This document shows positions 10,447 through 20,981 of a stretch of 64,000 nucleotides of DNA, piece after piece (positions within the stretch are counted from its first letter, which is position 1; each line of letters starts with the position of its first letter). A model generated the notes under the pieces. That model was not told where the DNA came from. It was given only the letters and a program-made list of their open reading frames with translations, and did not search any database. The position numbers were made by a program, and so were the translations under genes. Source of the stretch: Halichondria panicea (Eukaryota > Porifera > Demospongiae > Suberitida > Halichondriidae); the NCBI RefSeq assembly GCF_963675165.1, contig NC_087378.1:6691205-6755204 (forward strand), read 5' to 3'.

Positions 10447-11472
10447 TAATTATAAATGTACAACCATACCCATGGCATGGGCCTAGCCTCGATCCCAGGC
10501 CGAGTTTTCCCTTTTATAACGGTTAGGCGAACAACTAGGCCTGGTACTAGTTGTCTGCACATGCGTCAAATTTTCATTGTATTTGTGGTCGGCAAAAATA
10601 TTTAATAAATCAATAATAGAAATTTGTACACAGAAAATGCACAGAGTGAGTACACACAAAAGATGCACATACGGAGCTGCTTCACAAGGGCCTGGGGAGT
10701 TGCCAGTTGTGCTGCAGCACGATTACAGTGACCCAGGGCAACTTCAAGATGATTGAATGTCTTCAAATTACGTTTCAACGATTTAGCAGGCTGCTGGACT
10801 TCTCTGATTCTAGGCCCCAACTCGTAACTCAGTTAAACTTTGCTTGAGAAAACGTAGATTCTCTTGATGCCTCTGAGCTACCCAGCAACGCTCGAACGAG
10901 CAGGTCATACTCCAGTCCTGTAAGTATAGGACAATATTAAAGAAACCAAACACGGTTAAACCCTTACCTTAAACTGTCCAGTCTCGTCCATTACTATAGC
11001 CAAGAGGAGCACTGTTGGGATAGCTGGATATTAGCCATTGCTCCTGTACAGAGAAGTAGACATTCTAAATACGTGTAGATCTATATTAAATTTCTCGTAT
11101 TTTAAACAGGTTATAGTGTCATTGTCGACGAGCTGATGATGGCAGCACCAAGTTCTCTAGCTCACACTCTTCACTTGATCCACCATATTAATGATGAAAC
11201 TATAGTCTACGTACCTAGATCTTGCCAAACATGATGATAGCACAGGGCCCACACAAAAATGTCTGACCTTAACAAGCTTGACAAAGCTTTATACCTCTTC
11301 CCTTGTTGTTCAGTCTTCAGAATAATGTTTTCTAAGCTTCAGAGAAAAGAGAAGCTTCAGCTAAGAGCCATTCCAATAATGATAAAACGGGAACTGACTT
11401 CTAGTACACGATAGTACACAAATATAAATGTCACAAAAGTGAACGAGAATATCCATTAGTCAGAATCTGACT

Positions 11473-11476
<4 letters not shown>

Positions 11477-11511
<35 letters not shown>
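11477..11511 (+). repeat. Poly(T) run
   Basis: A near-pure T-run of about 35 bases just outside the left end of the inner inverted-repeat element. It could be the poly(A) of a retroposed copy read on the minus strand, or simple slippage. No adjoining retroelement body was identified. Confidence 0.6.
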
Positions 11512-11514
<3 letters not shown>

Positions 11515-11529
11515 CCTTTATGGCGAAAC

Positions 11530-12766
11530 TGTACACTCCGTGGATGTGAAACACTTCCGCCCACTACCAAAAGTCCTGAAACACTCATTGCAACGGATGA
11601 CACAGACCGAGTATCCGGAATTCCTTATAGTATACGGAATCTACTGCATGGATACAATAATAACAGTAACTACGCGGATAACTGAAGCTCCCAGTCCAAG
11701 TTCTTCCAGTGCTAACTGATTCTCTGCGTAGGGAGAGCCAAGAGAGATGTTCATGAATGAAAGTGGACATGCAGAAATCATATTGGAACCTGACAAATCT
11801 AGATCTAGCTACATGTACACTGCTGACTTAATTTTTGTGATGACATTGTATATATAGCACAGCATGTATGCACACAGAATATTATATAGGCAGGCATCCA
11901 CGCACGGAGATAGACTTAGTAATAGACAACTAAATGGACAACTAAAACTGATTTAAAGTTGAAGGAGGATTCTTCTTCGTCTTATCGCTACTTGTGCTCG
12001 TACACTTGTTTGTTAGTCTTGCATCAGGGAATAATTATGCTCCTTTCCGCTTCCTTTGGTGATGAGCATTACCTAAATTAAAAAAGTATGTTAGAATGCA
12101 CATAATAATTTACTCAGGCCGCTGTACGATCATGTATGCATTATCATCATACAGTACATTTGTATGAATAAACATGTTCACCACAAAAAGACACGCTTTC
12201 CTGAAATAACAAAACATTTACTGAGGGTCAAAATAGATTCTCCTGGTATAAGGACATCTATATTATTGAATGACCACATCATTTAAGTGATGGAGCTTTT
12301 TGTTGGCAAGATCGCCTAACCACAAGATGAGTACCGTTGAACACCTAAATTTGACCTATAATTCAGTTTGCTGCTAGCCTTATACATTTCCTTAAGTGCT
12401 GAACACATTCTCCCAGTACTTCACTTCATAGACTAACAGGAAAGCAAAGCGAAATGTTCCAACCATAAACCCAACCAAAGATCGCCTAACCACAAACTTG
12501 TCACCTAGTAAGTTACAGACAAAAATGAGCTCCAAAAGGCTATCCACTAATAATGCAGGCTCAATATACATGCTCTATGATAGACTTACCTCCCACCTAC
12601 GAGTACAGCAGACCTTCTCCTCAACTGAAGCCACAAGTGCGCAGCTGTGCGAGAAAAACAACACTAAAAGTGTCCATTTCTGCAGCTGGGTGCCGTTGCA
12701 GTGAGTGAACACGAATACTCCGTAATCTACCCGTATACTACCTACGTTTCACATCCACGGAGTGTA
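11530..12766. mobile_element. Inner element with terminal inverted repeats
   Basis: GTACACTCCGTGGATGTGAAAC-type sequence at 11530-11551 is mirrored by its reverse complement at 12743-12766, giving a unit of about 1.24 kb inside the larger element. CGCCTAACCACAA is also duplicated inside (near 12310 and 12482). No coding capacity was recognised. Flanking ACTACC/CTACC similarity makes the exact ends uncertain. Confidence 0.55.
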
Positions 12767-12860
12767 CAGTATCTATGGTTAAGGTAAGTACAAACGGGTA
12801 GACAGATATAAATTGAAATCTAAGTAAGGTAAAGATATGAAGAACAAACATATAGTAAGT

Positions 12861-13154
12861 TTAGGTATGCCCATCAAGCACAGGTGATAGAGTTGGTGAC
12901 CTGTGAATGAGCATGGAAGCATTCCCTCGCCAAAGGGCTATGCTGACTCTCCCAAAGAGGTGTTTAATGGTGACTGAGTCTCGGTCCGCGCCTGAGCGGA
13001 GACAAATTGACCTGCCGATATCACGGATGGTTGAGATGAAGTCCTCTGCTAAGCCTCCCAGGGTTTCGGCCACAAGGGGAATGCATGTCATACCCACAGA
13101 CCTGCAGCTGGGGAGATTGGAAGCCAGCTTGCGCTGGACTAACGATTGACGCAT
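12861..13154 (-). mobile_element. Fossil fragment of a reverse-transcriptase-bearing element
   Basis: A 97-residue minus-strand frame with the pattern ETLGGL...TIRDIGRS...IKHLFGRVSIALWRGNASML. It resembles the C-terminal segment of reverse-transcriptase proteins of animal mobile elements, in which an E-x-x-GG motif is followed by a conserved RGNA. Only this piece is present, and it ends against the right terminal repeat of the surrounding element. The family is not resolved; it is a relic. Confidence 0.45.
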
Positions 13155-13297
13155 GCGCAGACAACTAGTACCAGGCCCAAGTTGTTCGCCTAACCGTTAT
13201 AAAAGCGAAAACTCGGCCTGGGATCGAGGCTAGCATGCACTTTAGACATTTCTCTATTTGGATACACCTCCTCCTAGATCCTGCCACCTACCCTGCA

Positions 13298-15285
13298 ATG
13301 GAGATGCAGATCTGTGAGACCAGTACAGTTCAGCTGGACATTGTACCTGATGGTGAGGCAGCTCTGAGGGAACATATCAAAAACAAAACCACTGCTTTAG
13401 GGAGAGAAGTAATTAAAATAGCTAGTTCTACATGCATTCTGTATGGCTATATGATTCATGGATACCTTTTTACCAGAACATTGATGACTCATTCTATGTT
13501 GTTGACCTTGGCCGGGTACTGGAGCTCCATAGAGACTGGGTGACTGCCCTGCCCACTGTCACTCCATTCTATGCTGTCAAATGCAACAACGACCCAGCTC
13601 TCTTGAAGACACTCGCTGCGCTAGGGACCGGCTTCGACTGTGCTAGCAAGGTTTTGTATTATAAATTCTTATTTTGTTTTACTTTCTCACAAACCAAACA
13701 GGCTGAGATCAAGGGTATGTTGGATTTGGGAGTTACTCCAAGTCGTATTATTTACGCCAATCCCTGCAAAAAGCTCTCTCATCTAAAGTATGCAGTCGAG
13801 ATGGGTGTTGAGACAATGACCTTTGACTGCGATTCTGAACTGCTCAAGATACAAGAAGAGTGTTCATCTGCAAGGTATGCTAGAGCTACCAATGGAATGC
13901 TGATGGTTTGGGGGGGGGGGGTAGTGACTGAGCAAGTGTGTATAGTTATACAGTGTTTTTATGTAGGCTTGTTCTGCGGATCAGAGCTGATGACCCGGAG
14001 GCTCAATGGAAACTTGGAATAAAGTTCGGCTGCACGGTACCTGAAGGTAAACATCTTCTGAGTACTGCTAAAAACCTGGGGCTAAACATCATTGGTGTAT
14101 GGTGGGTGGATTCACACACTTAATTTCATACATACAGCATACTTGTTATAGTTTCCATGTCGGGAGTGGATCTCTATCTCCCAGAGCATATGAGCTAGCC
14201 CTGAAGATGTCTGCTGAACTGTTTGAGTACGGCTATAAGATTGGTTATCAGTTTAGTCTGTTGGACATTGGAGGAGGTTTCCCTGGAGACAAGGGCTCTA
14301 AAGAGGTCTTTCAGCGAGTGGCCAGTGCCATCAACTCCAGTCTGGACTCTCTCTTCAGCTCATTCCCAGGACTCACTGTCATCGCTGAGCCAGGTGATTA
14401 AAATGCTTGAGTCTATAGGAGCCCAATTTCTAAATCAGAATGTAGATTACTGATTGGTCTAAGTCTACTGTTTATTCGAAAAACTAAAAGCTATTATGTA
14501 TCACTTATGTTTACTCTCTGTCTTCCCTAGGTTTCTATTTTGCCTGCTCCACCCACCAAATAGCAGTGTCCGTAATTAGCAAGAAGTCGTGTGACACGAA
14601 GGAAGGGCGGAAGTTCATGTATTATCTTAATGATGGCTTCTATAGTGCATTCAGGTGGATCTCATCTTATGAAGTCACACCAACTCCTATTGTTATTACG
14701 GTAGGTAAAATTACAATGTGGGAAGATATAGATGTATTAGTGTGTAAGATCTTACGGGACTAATAGCAATCATCATAATTATGTACTCTCCCTCCATGCG
14801 CCGAATGAGAAGTCTAGTCTATTATTATTATTATTATTGACCTCTAGACTTTCGAAGGTTTACACTAACCTCTCCACCTCACCCAGGAATCCTCTGGTCC
14901 TCTCTACCCCTCCATTCTGTGGGGACCCACCTGTGACGCACTTGACAAATTTGGGAGACAATATCCTCCTTCCAGAACTAAATATCGGGGACTGGGTCTA
15001 CTTTGATGACTGGGGCGGCTACACTGCCTCTACTTCAACTATGTTCAATGGATTCCCACCAGCAAAGCCATACCACTACGTCACCATAGCAAACCGGTAA
15101 GAAAAAATTTTTATTGAATCGATCGTTCTTTTGTAGCTATCATCACATTCTTAACGACTATACGTACATTGCACATTACAATTACTATTCCCTCCTGTAG
15201 AGACCAGTTAAAACAGCTGCTGGCTCTGAAATGCTGTCCTCCCAATCACTTACAAAAAACAGTTGCCTCTGAACAAACGTTGTGA
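13298..15285 (+). CDS. ODC-like protein C (one frame disruption)
   Basis: ODC-family gene with the same eight-exon layout (13298-13408, 13477-13650, 13702-13874, 13967-14101, 14152-14393, 14531-14700, 14887-15096, 15201-15285). It diverges clearly from A and B and reads closer to canonical ODC: IIYANPCK, MTFDCDSELL, GGGFPGDKG and the catalytic Cys in WGPTCDALD. The phosphate-binding Arg is again missing (EPGFYF). The exon lengths sum to 3n+1. The extra base is in the GGG of AAATTTGGGAGAC in exon 7; with two G's the frame continues to GDNILLPEL, as in the paralogues. This is either a true disabling insertion or an assembly error at a short homopolymer. The start peptide MEMQICETSTVQLD matches copy B. 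The right end of a transposable element lies about 65 bp upstream of the ATG. Confidence 0.8.
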
Positions 15286-15871
15286 TGGGGTTAATAACAT
15301 AAACGATTTTTTTAGCATTGTGAGTACATTATTTTGTGATGTGGTGCATTCAAGCAAGATAACATGAAGCTAGCGATTATGGTGAGTGAGGTGCATGCAT
15401 GGATGGAAATCTCACACCGGTTAAGATTGTCTCTATCATGCGATGCAAGCTATCAATATGGCCTAGGAAACCAGGCAAATGAATTTTCGTCTGCAGTAAA
15501 CAAGACACTTTATGGCTTCTAAACTTCTAGGAAATACGTATTGTAAGATTCCCAATTACTGTACATTTGTTTCACACAAAAAGGAGTATAATATATACTG
15601 ACAAGCCAAACACTATACTAAGTGCAATAGTTAAAAGTGGAATGTCTGAACTGAGGATGAGTTGAATACAAAAATATGATGTAATAGTGGAACAAAAACA
15701 TGAAACACAAGACAGTGTGTGAATGTGATAGTGTGGATAGTGACAGTTCGATGGTATGCGAGTAAGCTATAGTGTACTGACAGTACGTGTAAATGTAGCT
15801 CGTGTAAAATGACGTTGTGAATTTTGTGAATCTCAAAAATACAAAAATGAACGGACATTACAGAGAAGAGT
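15286..15871. other. Spacer between ODC-like C and the KLF gene
   Basis: 586 bp between convergent genes. It presumably holds the 3' UTRs of both. The part next to the KLF stop is AT-rich and has no recognisable coding motif or repeat copy. Confidence 0.5.
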
Positions 15872-17066
15872 TTATGCTTGACTTTGACTCAGTTGCATCT
15901 GCTTTAACTTTTCCACTTCTTGCTTCCACAGAGGAACTTTCTTAACTGCCAAGTGCCTCTTGGCATGTTTTGACAGATGATCACTTCGCATAAATTTTCG
16001 ATTACACATTGGACATTCGTACTTTTTCTCTCCAGTGTGTGTGCGTTTGTGACGAGCCAGTTCATCGGATCTTGCAAAACGTCTTTCACACCCCTCCCAC
16101 GAACACAGGTACGGTTTTTCCCCAGTGTGTATTCTCATATGCGCCTTCAAATGCGAGCTCTTGTAATACATCTTGCTACACCCGCTGACTTGGCAGGAAA
16201 ACGGTTTCGCTCTGTCATCATCAACAGAAGAGGTTGGGCTTGGTGGGTCACTTATTTCAGGAGAAGAGGTTAGAACAGGGACCACAGAGAGTGTAGGGTT
16301 TGTCTGTACAAGTTGTGTGATGGCTTGCTGGTTGGCTTCCGAGAGTACTACCACTTTTCCCGGTGGAAAAAATTGTCCATTGATGGTGATAGGAACTCCA
16401 TTGCTGGTCATAGAACTCATGAAGGATGGTATGAGAGTGGTGGGCAGGATAGGCTGTGATGAGGGAAAAAAATTTTATTGGGTTAAGATAAGGTCAGTAA
16501 ACAAATTCTGTCAAAGGTCACTAACATGTAAACACAGTAGCAATTGTATTATTATGACAATGTGATTACCATGATAGCTACAAAAGTTACAAACTAGAAA
16601 GGCATTTTACACTTACAAAGGGTTACTACGAGGTATCCATATAACACTCTCACTTACAATTCCTACACTTGGCATCATTGGTGTGGGGAGGGAGGGAGTT
16701 TTCGAAGCAATTCCTTCATCAGTGGTGGTCCTGAGGGGTGAGAGTTGATTGTCTGGACTTCCACTGATAACAGAGGGCGAGGGTGACGGGGGACGCCATT
16801 GATTAGACTGGGGGGTGGGAGAGGGACTGTTGCCAAGTCGTAGCAATGATTCCACGGCTGTAGTCGTTCGTCTGTCGAGAGCTCCAGCGTCCTGTGGTAG
16901 TGAAGGACAATGCAATGAGTTGGTGCAGATGTTTAGATGATGAATATTTTATGCAACTTTGTTGTTGTAAACCTTAAACTAGGTAAAATCTTCTTACCTG
17001 TAGTGACATTCCATCAGATTCCATTGTCTTGCTTTCTGGAGAGTTCGGTGGACTTAGATAGGCCAT
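15872..17066 (-). CDS. KLF10/11-like Kruppel-like transcription factor
   Basis: A sequence-specific DNA-binding transcription factor of GC/CACCC boxes. Three coding exons (17066-16998, 16891-16658, 16453-15872) keep frame and give 293 aa. The C-terminal third has three C2H2 zinc fingers in the KLF/Sp arrangement (CQVSGC, CSWEGC and CPMC starts, TGEKPY and TGEKKY linkers, last finger ending HLSKHAKRH). After the fingers, [13 protein letters not shown] resembles the KKLPNWQMEVSKL segment of vertebrate KLF10/KLF11 (TIEG), which is why I prefer that subgroup over KLF9/13. The N-terminal exons are rich in Ser/Pro and contain [12 protein letters not shown], a possible short repression helix (inference). 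It is divergent from XK-related 1, with about 620 bp between starts. Confidence 0.88.
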
Positions 17067-17687
17067 TGATTGATTCCTGGGCCCTTCTGTGAAGTGTTTT
17101 TGGAGATTAACGCTCTGATGCAACCTTAGTGCCGTGCAGAGTGCTGATAGTGTACAGCATGCTCCCAGCATGTGTAAGCCCAGCCACGACTGCAACACGT
17201 GGATGTGGGCGTTGTTTACTATCAAATTGTTTGTACACACAAAGGATTGTGGTTACATAATTTCAGGAATCTTTCAATACGCCCCAAACACACCCTTATG
17301 TGCTCACAAAGGTCACCTCTGTGGTGTTTCGGTTATACAGTCACCCTCGAAATGACAGTTTGTTGTATGATGTCATTGAGCGTCATGATAAAGAGGCGTG
17401 CCTGTGTGCTCTGAAAGCTAGATCTAGTAGCTAGCTAGCTAGCAACGCACCTCCTAATACAAGAGTAAGATGTGTGTGCTCAATAGTTAAGAGCAAAGGT
17501 ATGAGTTGTGGTTAGAGTATGTTGAGGGATGATTAACCGTTTACCACAGCTAGCTAGCTATTATTCTCTGTACTGTATACACACACGTACACGCCCTTGG
17601 TATAGGAGTTTTATTCCAAGAGTTAGATACTCTTATCTACTTTATATTAAACAACTTCTTATTACCACAGAAATCAGTGTGTTGGTA
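17067..17687. promoter_or_regulatory. Divergent promoter region KLF / XKR1
   Basis: About 620 bp between two divergent starts. It contains repeated CTAGCTAGCTAGC and an acceptor-like TTACCACAG at 17662-17670. XKR1 may therefore have a non-coding first exon here. No TATA box was assigned. Confidence 0.4.
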
Positions 17688-19319
17688 ATGTCTGAAGAAG
17701 ACGACAAGTGTTGTGACTGTGAGCACAATGCAGGCTGCATTTACTGCTGGGATGACTCTGGAAACAAATTTCCTCCAATCAGAACTTTCTTCCTGATTGG
17801 ATCGTTTCTATTCTATATTTCTGACGTTGTACTAGATATTTGGGTTGCATACGAGCACTACCTTTCTGCTCAGAATGGAGACGAAGCTTCAAACTACTAC
17901 TTTCAAGCTACACTCTTCTTTATTCTTGTTCCGATTGTGATGATTAACTTCCTCTCTTGGGGCCTGTACGCTTGGGGTTGGATGACATTTCGTATCAGAA
18001 AAATCAGAAACTATTGCACAGTACATGCAGTTCCGATGCATACATATCACCTTATCAACTGGCCGTGGTATCATAGGTCAAATTCGGTAAAGAGGCAGCA
18101 AAGCAGAGATTGTAGTAACGACATTGAATTAGACGAGATTACCTCTATTCAAAGAGAAGAATCTCCAAGAAGTCCTTCAGTAGACGGTGGCTCTCCCAGA
18201 CACTTTTTTCCACAACTGAAATACAGAACACACTCTCAAAATGACTCTCAATCCACTCCAATGCTGGAAGATACAGACACTGGTTTGGAGTTCTACCCAC
18301 TTGACTTCCTCTTCACAAGTGAATTTATAGTTGTCACCATCCTACACATTTTGCAGTTGGGCTATGTATTCCGTGTTACTCGACTACTGTACAAACGCAA
18401 ACAAGACAAGTACTCGTTCGATCGCTATAGGGATCTGTCATTTTTGAGATTAATGGAAGCCTTTCTGGAATCTGCCCCACAATTTGTTCTGCAGCTCTAC
18501 ATTGCAACAGTGAAGACAGAGATAAGATTACTCTACAGCATTATCACTCCTCTCTCGTTGATAGTTTCAGTGTGCTCACTCGCACTAGCTGTGGGGGATT
18601 ACATATCGGCCGCAAAAGACCTCAACTATTATGACCCCCCACCTAATCACAAGAGAACGCCTCGACTCTCTTGGGCTGGCTACTTCATTATCATATTCTG
18701 GCACCTGTTTATGATATCTGGTCGAGGTATCACTTTGGCACTGTTTACTTTCACTTTCGGTAGGTATCTGTTTTTGATTATTGGGATACACTATTTTGCG
18801 ATGGTTTACTGGATGTATTGGCAGAATGCTGATGTGTTTATCAAAAGTTCCGATGACTACTACTTGAGCTACTCAAACAGGAGCAGACGAGGTAGTGGTG
18901 TGAGGCACAAAAACCGATTAATTGACAGAAGATCTCTGAGATCATGCTTAGACCCTCGAAACTCCCTCTGCAAAAACTATGGCATTGAGTTTATTATTGC
19001 CGCATTTAATTTGTTTTTCCACTTCAAAATAAAAGACGGAAACAGCATTCAAACATTGGTTCCTTTCTATGTTATCACTTTTGTCGAGAATACTTTAATG
19101 ATACTGCTGTGGTACTTCTCACAAGACTTTGAGCAAAAAGTATGGTATTCTGAAGCTGCTATTGTTACGGTGTTTGTTACTTTCCTCCTAGGTGTGGGTC
19201 TAGTGGTGGTGTATTATTTATGGTTCCAGCCCAGTGAGCAGAAGGAGGTGGAACGTGAACCTGACCTTGAGCACCCAACCATGACATGCTCTCTCAATCG
19301 ATTGTATACGAGAAATTGA
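17688..19319 (+). CDS. XK-related protein 1
   Basis: Multi-pass membrane protein of the XK/XKR family, whose vertebrate members XKR4, XKR8 and XKR9 are caspase-activated phospholipid scramblases. A single coding exon of 543 aa; the start MSEEDDKC follows an acceptor-like site. Hydrophobic segments begin at about residue 30 (TFFLIGSFLFYISDVVLDIW), with more at about 75-95, 210-230 and through the C-terminal half. The family-like stretch LMEAFLESAPQFVLQLYI is clear. A charged loop of about 90 residues between the second and third membrane segments is rich in Ser and acidic residues, a plausible regulatory insert. The short C-terminal tail ends TCSLNRLYTRN. A paralogue lies at 51.9-56.5 kb. Scramblase activity is inferred from the family only. 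Confidence 0.85.
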   Translation: MSEEDDKCCDCEHNAGCIYCWDDSGNKFPPIRTFFLIGSFLFYISDVVLDIWVAYEHYLSAQNGDEASNYYFQATLFFILVPIVMINFLSWGLYAWGWMTFRIRKIRNYCTVHAVPMHTYHLINWPWYHRSNSVKRQQSRDCSNDIELDEITSIQREESPRSPSVDGGSPRHFFPQLKYRTHSQNDSQSTPMLEDTDTGLEFYPLDFLFTSEFIVVTILHILQLGYVFRVTRLLYKRKQDKYSFDRYRDLSFLRLMEAFLESAPQFVLQLYIATVKTEIRLLYSIITPLSLIVSVCSLALAVGDYISAAKDLNYYDPPPNHKRTPRLSWAGYFIIIFWHLFMISGRGITLALFTFTFGRYLFLIIGIHYFAMVYWMYWQNADVFIKSSDDYYLSYSNRSRRGSGVRHKNRLIDRRSLRSCLDPRNSLCKNYGIEFIIAAFNLFFHFKIKDGNSIQTLVPFYVITFVENTLMILLWYFSQDFEQKVWYSEAAIVTVFVTFLLGVGLVVVYYLWFQPSEQKEVEREPDLEHPTMTCSLNRLYTRN

Positions 19320-19493
19320 GGAAGGAAGACATTTTCACAAGATTGTATCGACAATTCATAGACAGGTAGTCACTTATCATTAATTAGTCATTTATTTAGT
19401 ACATGTACGACAAATAATTTATTCATAATTATAACATTAATATCACTTCAGATTAAAACATGACGAGTGCACGTGGTGGAAAATGCAATAGGT
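19320..19493. terminator. Shared 3' spacer XKR1 / BPNT2
   Basis: 174 bp between two convergent stop codons. It contains AT-rich stretches including AATAATTTATT and must carry both 3' ends. The 3' UTRs may overlap. Confidence 0.4.
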
Positions 19494-20693
19494 TCACTTA
19501 ATTCTCAATCTGCTAAGATAGTCATCAAAGTTTGTGTCCAATGCTACCACTAATCCATCAGGGTTTTTCTCGCTCCCCTTAAAGCTGTAATCAATCTCCA
19601 CTCCTTTTCTTGTGGTCATCTTCCCACCCCCAGCATTCAAAATAGCGTTCCCAGCACAAATGTCCCATTTCTTAATGGCAGTAGTGTGCAGGTAAAGGTC
19701 AGCACGATTCTCCATTACCTGCAACACTTTATAGCCGGAACCAGCAGCCACCATATGCTCCACATTTTTATTAGGAAACGCTTTATCAGCAACCTGTTTG
19801 ACATCTCCAGAATGTGATCTCGAGGAAATAATTCGAATGTTCGCCGTTTTCCCCTGCTCTGCCTTAAGATGTTCTACTTCTAATGATTCAGACACCCCAT
19901 GACCAACCCACGCCCATTTAGTGATCCCCTCAGTTCTGAGGCCTTTGATCTGCTGATATGGTTGATAAATGACTCCAGCAATCGGTCTTCCCTTCACAGC
20001 GATACACACCATCACGGTGACGTACATTAATAGGTCAGGGTCATTTCCACCCTCTGTGTACTCCTGGGTAGCATCTAGTGGGTCAATCCACACTGTGAGG
20101 TCATCTGCAGAGGAATACAAAAATCCATGACGACAAAGTGTCCACAAAATATTTGCTTAAAAACTGCGACAAGGTATCCACCATAAGTTTATAATGGAAT
20201 GGGCCACATACCCATAGGCACCGGATCATCTCTGCCTCGAAGCATCTCACTTATTTCTGTGTGAAGCTCAGACGATATTGGTTCAACTTTCATTGTGGTC
20301 AAATCACTCTCTTCGGACTGTATGGGTAAGTTGGGCCACAGCGACTGGAAACCAGACACTATGATCTCATGCGACTCCTGTAATAATAGATTGTATCATA
20401 CTGAGGCTGTGATAAAGAAAACAAACCTTATCACCCAAGGTGACGAATTCATCCTTTCCTTCATTAGTGCGTCCCTTGGATAGCCTTCCGATTTCGGCAT
20501 CGGTCATTTTCCGTATCTCTACAATCCTCCGCCCTCCTCTTTCAGCTAATATAATGGAAGCAGAAAGCACCTCAGAGATACGAACAGTCTCTCTCGACCA
20601 ATGCACTCGGTACAAGATGAACAGCATCACTACCAACCCGATGGCAAATAAAATGGGCGCTCCATTGCGGTTGAATCTGAGATCCGTAGCCAT
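19494..20693 (-). CDS. BPNT2: Golgi-type PAP phosphatase (BPNT2/IMPAD1-like)
   Basis: Predicted 3'-phosphoadenosine 5'-phosphate 3'-phosphatase of the inositol monophosphatase superfamily. In vertebrates it acts in the Golgi lumen, removing the by-product of sulfation. Three exons (20693-20427, 20377-20212, 20104-19494) sum to 347 aa, against 359 in human. An N-terminal anchor (residues about 10-28, APILFAIGLVVMLFILYRV) fits a type II membrane protein. Metal-site motifs are present: EESD in exon 2, WIDPLDATQEYTEG at the start of exon 3, and KKWDICAGNAIL with the second Asp. SRSHSG and AGSGYKVL are also as in the family. An in-frame upstream ATG at 20729 would add 12 residues. The gene is divergent from DLGAP5-like. 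Confidence 0.93.
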
Positions 20694-20981
20694 AGCTTCA
20701 GTTGAATTAGCACTGTGAATCACTGGCAACCATAGATAGTAATCTATCTATGATGGCAACTATTAAAGTAGCGTGTTCGCTGAGGTGTGCAGTAAAAAGA
20801 AATTGATTTTACTCTGATGTCATTTGACGTCATAATTTCTGACCAATGAACACTCTGATGAACACTGTATTTGAACTTTGAACAGTTTCTTTGAACAAGA
20901 CGACAGCTATACTACCACCAAGGGATTATAAGCCCTTGCTATCACTACCAGTACAGAAGTTTATAGCTAGCTATAAGATCG
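20694..20981. promoter_or_regulatory. Divergent promoter BPNT2 / DLGAP5-like
   Basis: 288 bp between two divergent starts. It includes TCATTTGACGTCATAATT (a CRE-like TGACGTCA palindrome at about 20825-20832), a good candidate for a CREB/ATF site controlling one or both genes. A short direct repeat, TTTGAACTTTGAACAGTTTCTTTGAAC, follows in overlapping pieces. Confidence 0.5.

Larger units (their letters stand above)
10482..13233. mobile_element. 2.75-kb element with about 85-bp terminal inverted repeats
   Basis: The left end (10482-10568) and right end (13149-13233) are near-perfect reverse complements over about 85 bp. They share GCCTCGATCCCAGGCCGAG, TTTTATAACGGTTAGGCGAA and TGGTACTAGTTGTCTGC. 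No intact transposase was found between them. The interior is composite and holds an inner inverted-repeat element (11530-12766), a T-run and a reverse-transcriptase-like fragment. It may be a non-autonomous DNA transposon that collected later insertions. Its right end lies about 65 bp upstream of the ATG of ODC-like C. Confidence 0.7.

Noticed and set aside
10602-10820. Minus-strand 72-residue frame inside the 2.75-kb element
   Set aside because: No recognisable motif or neighbour support; too short to call.
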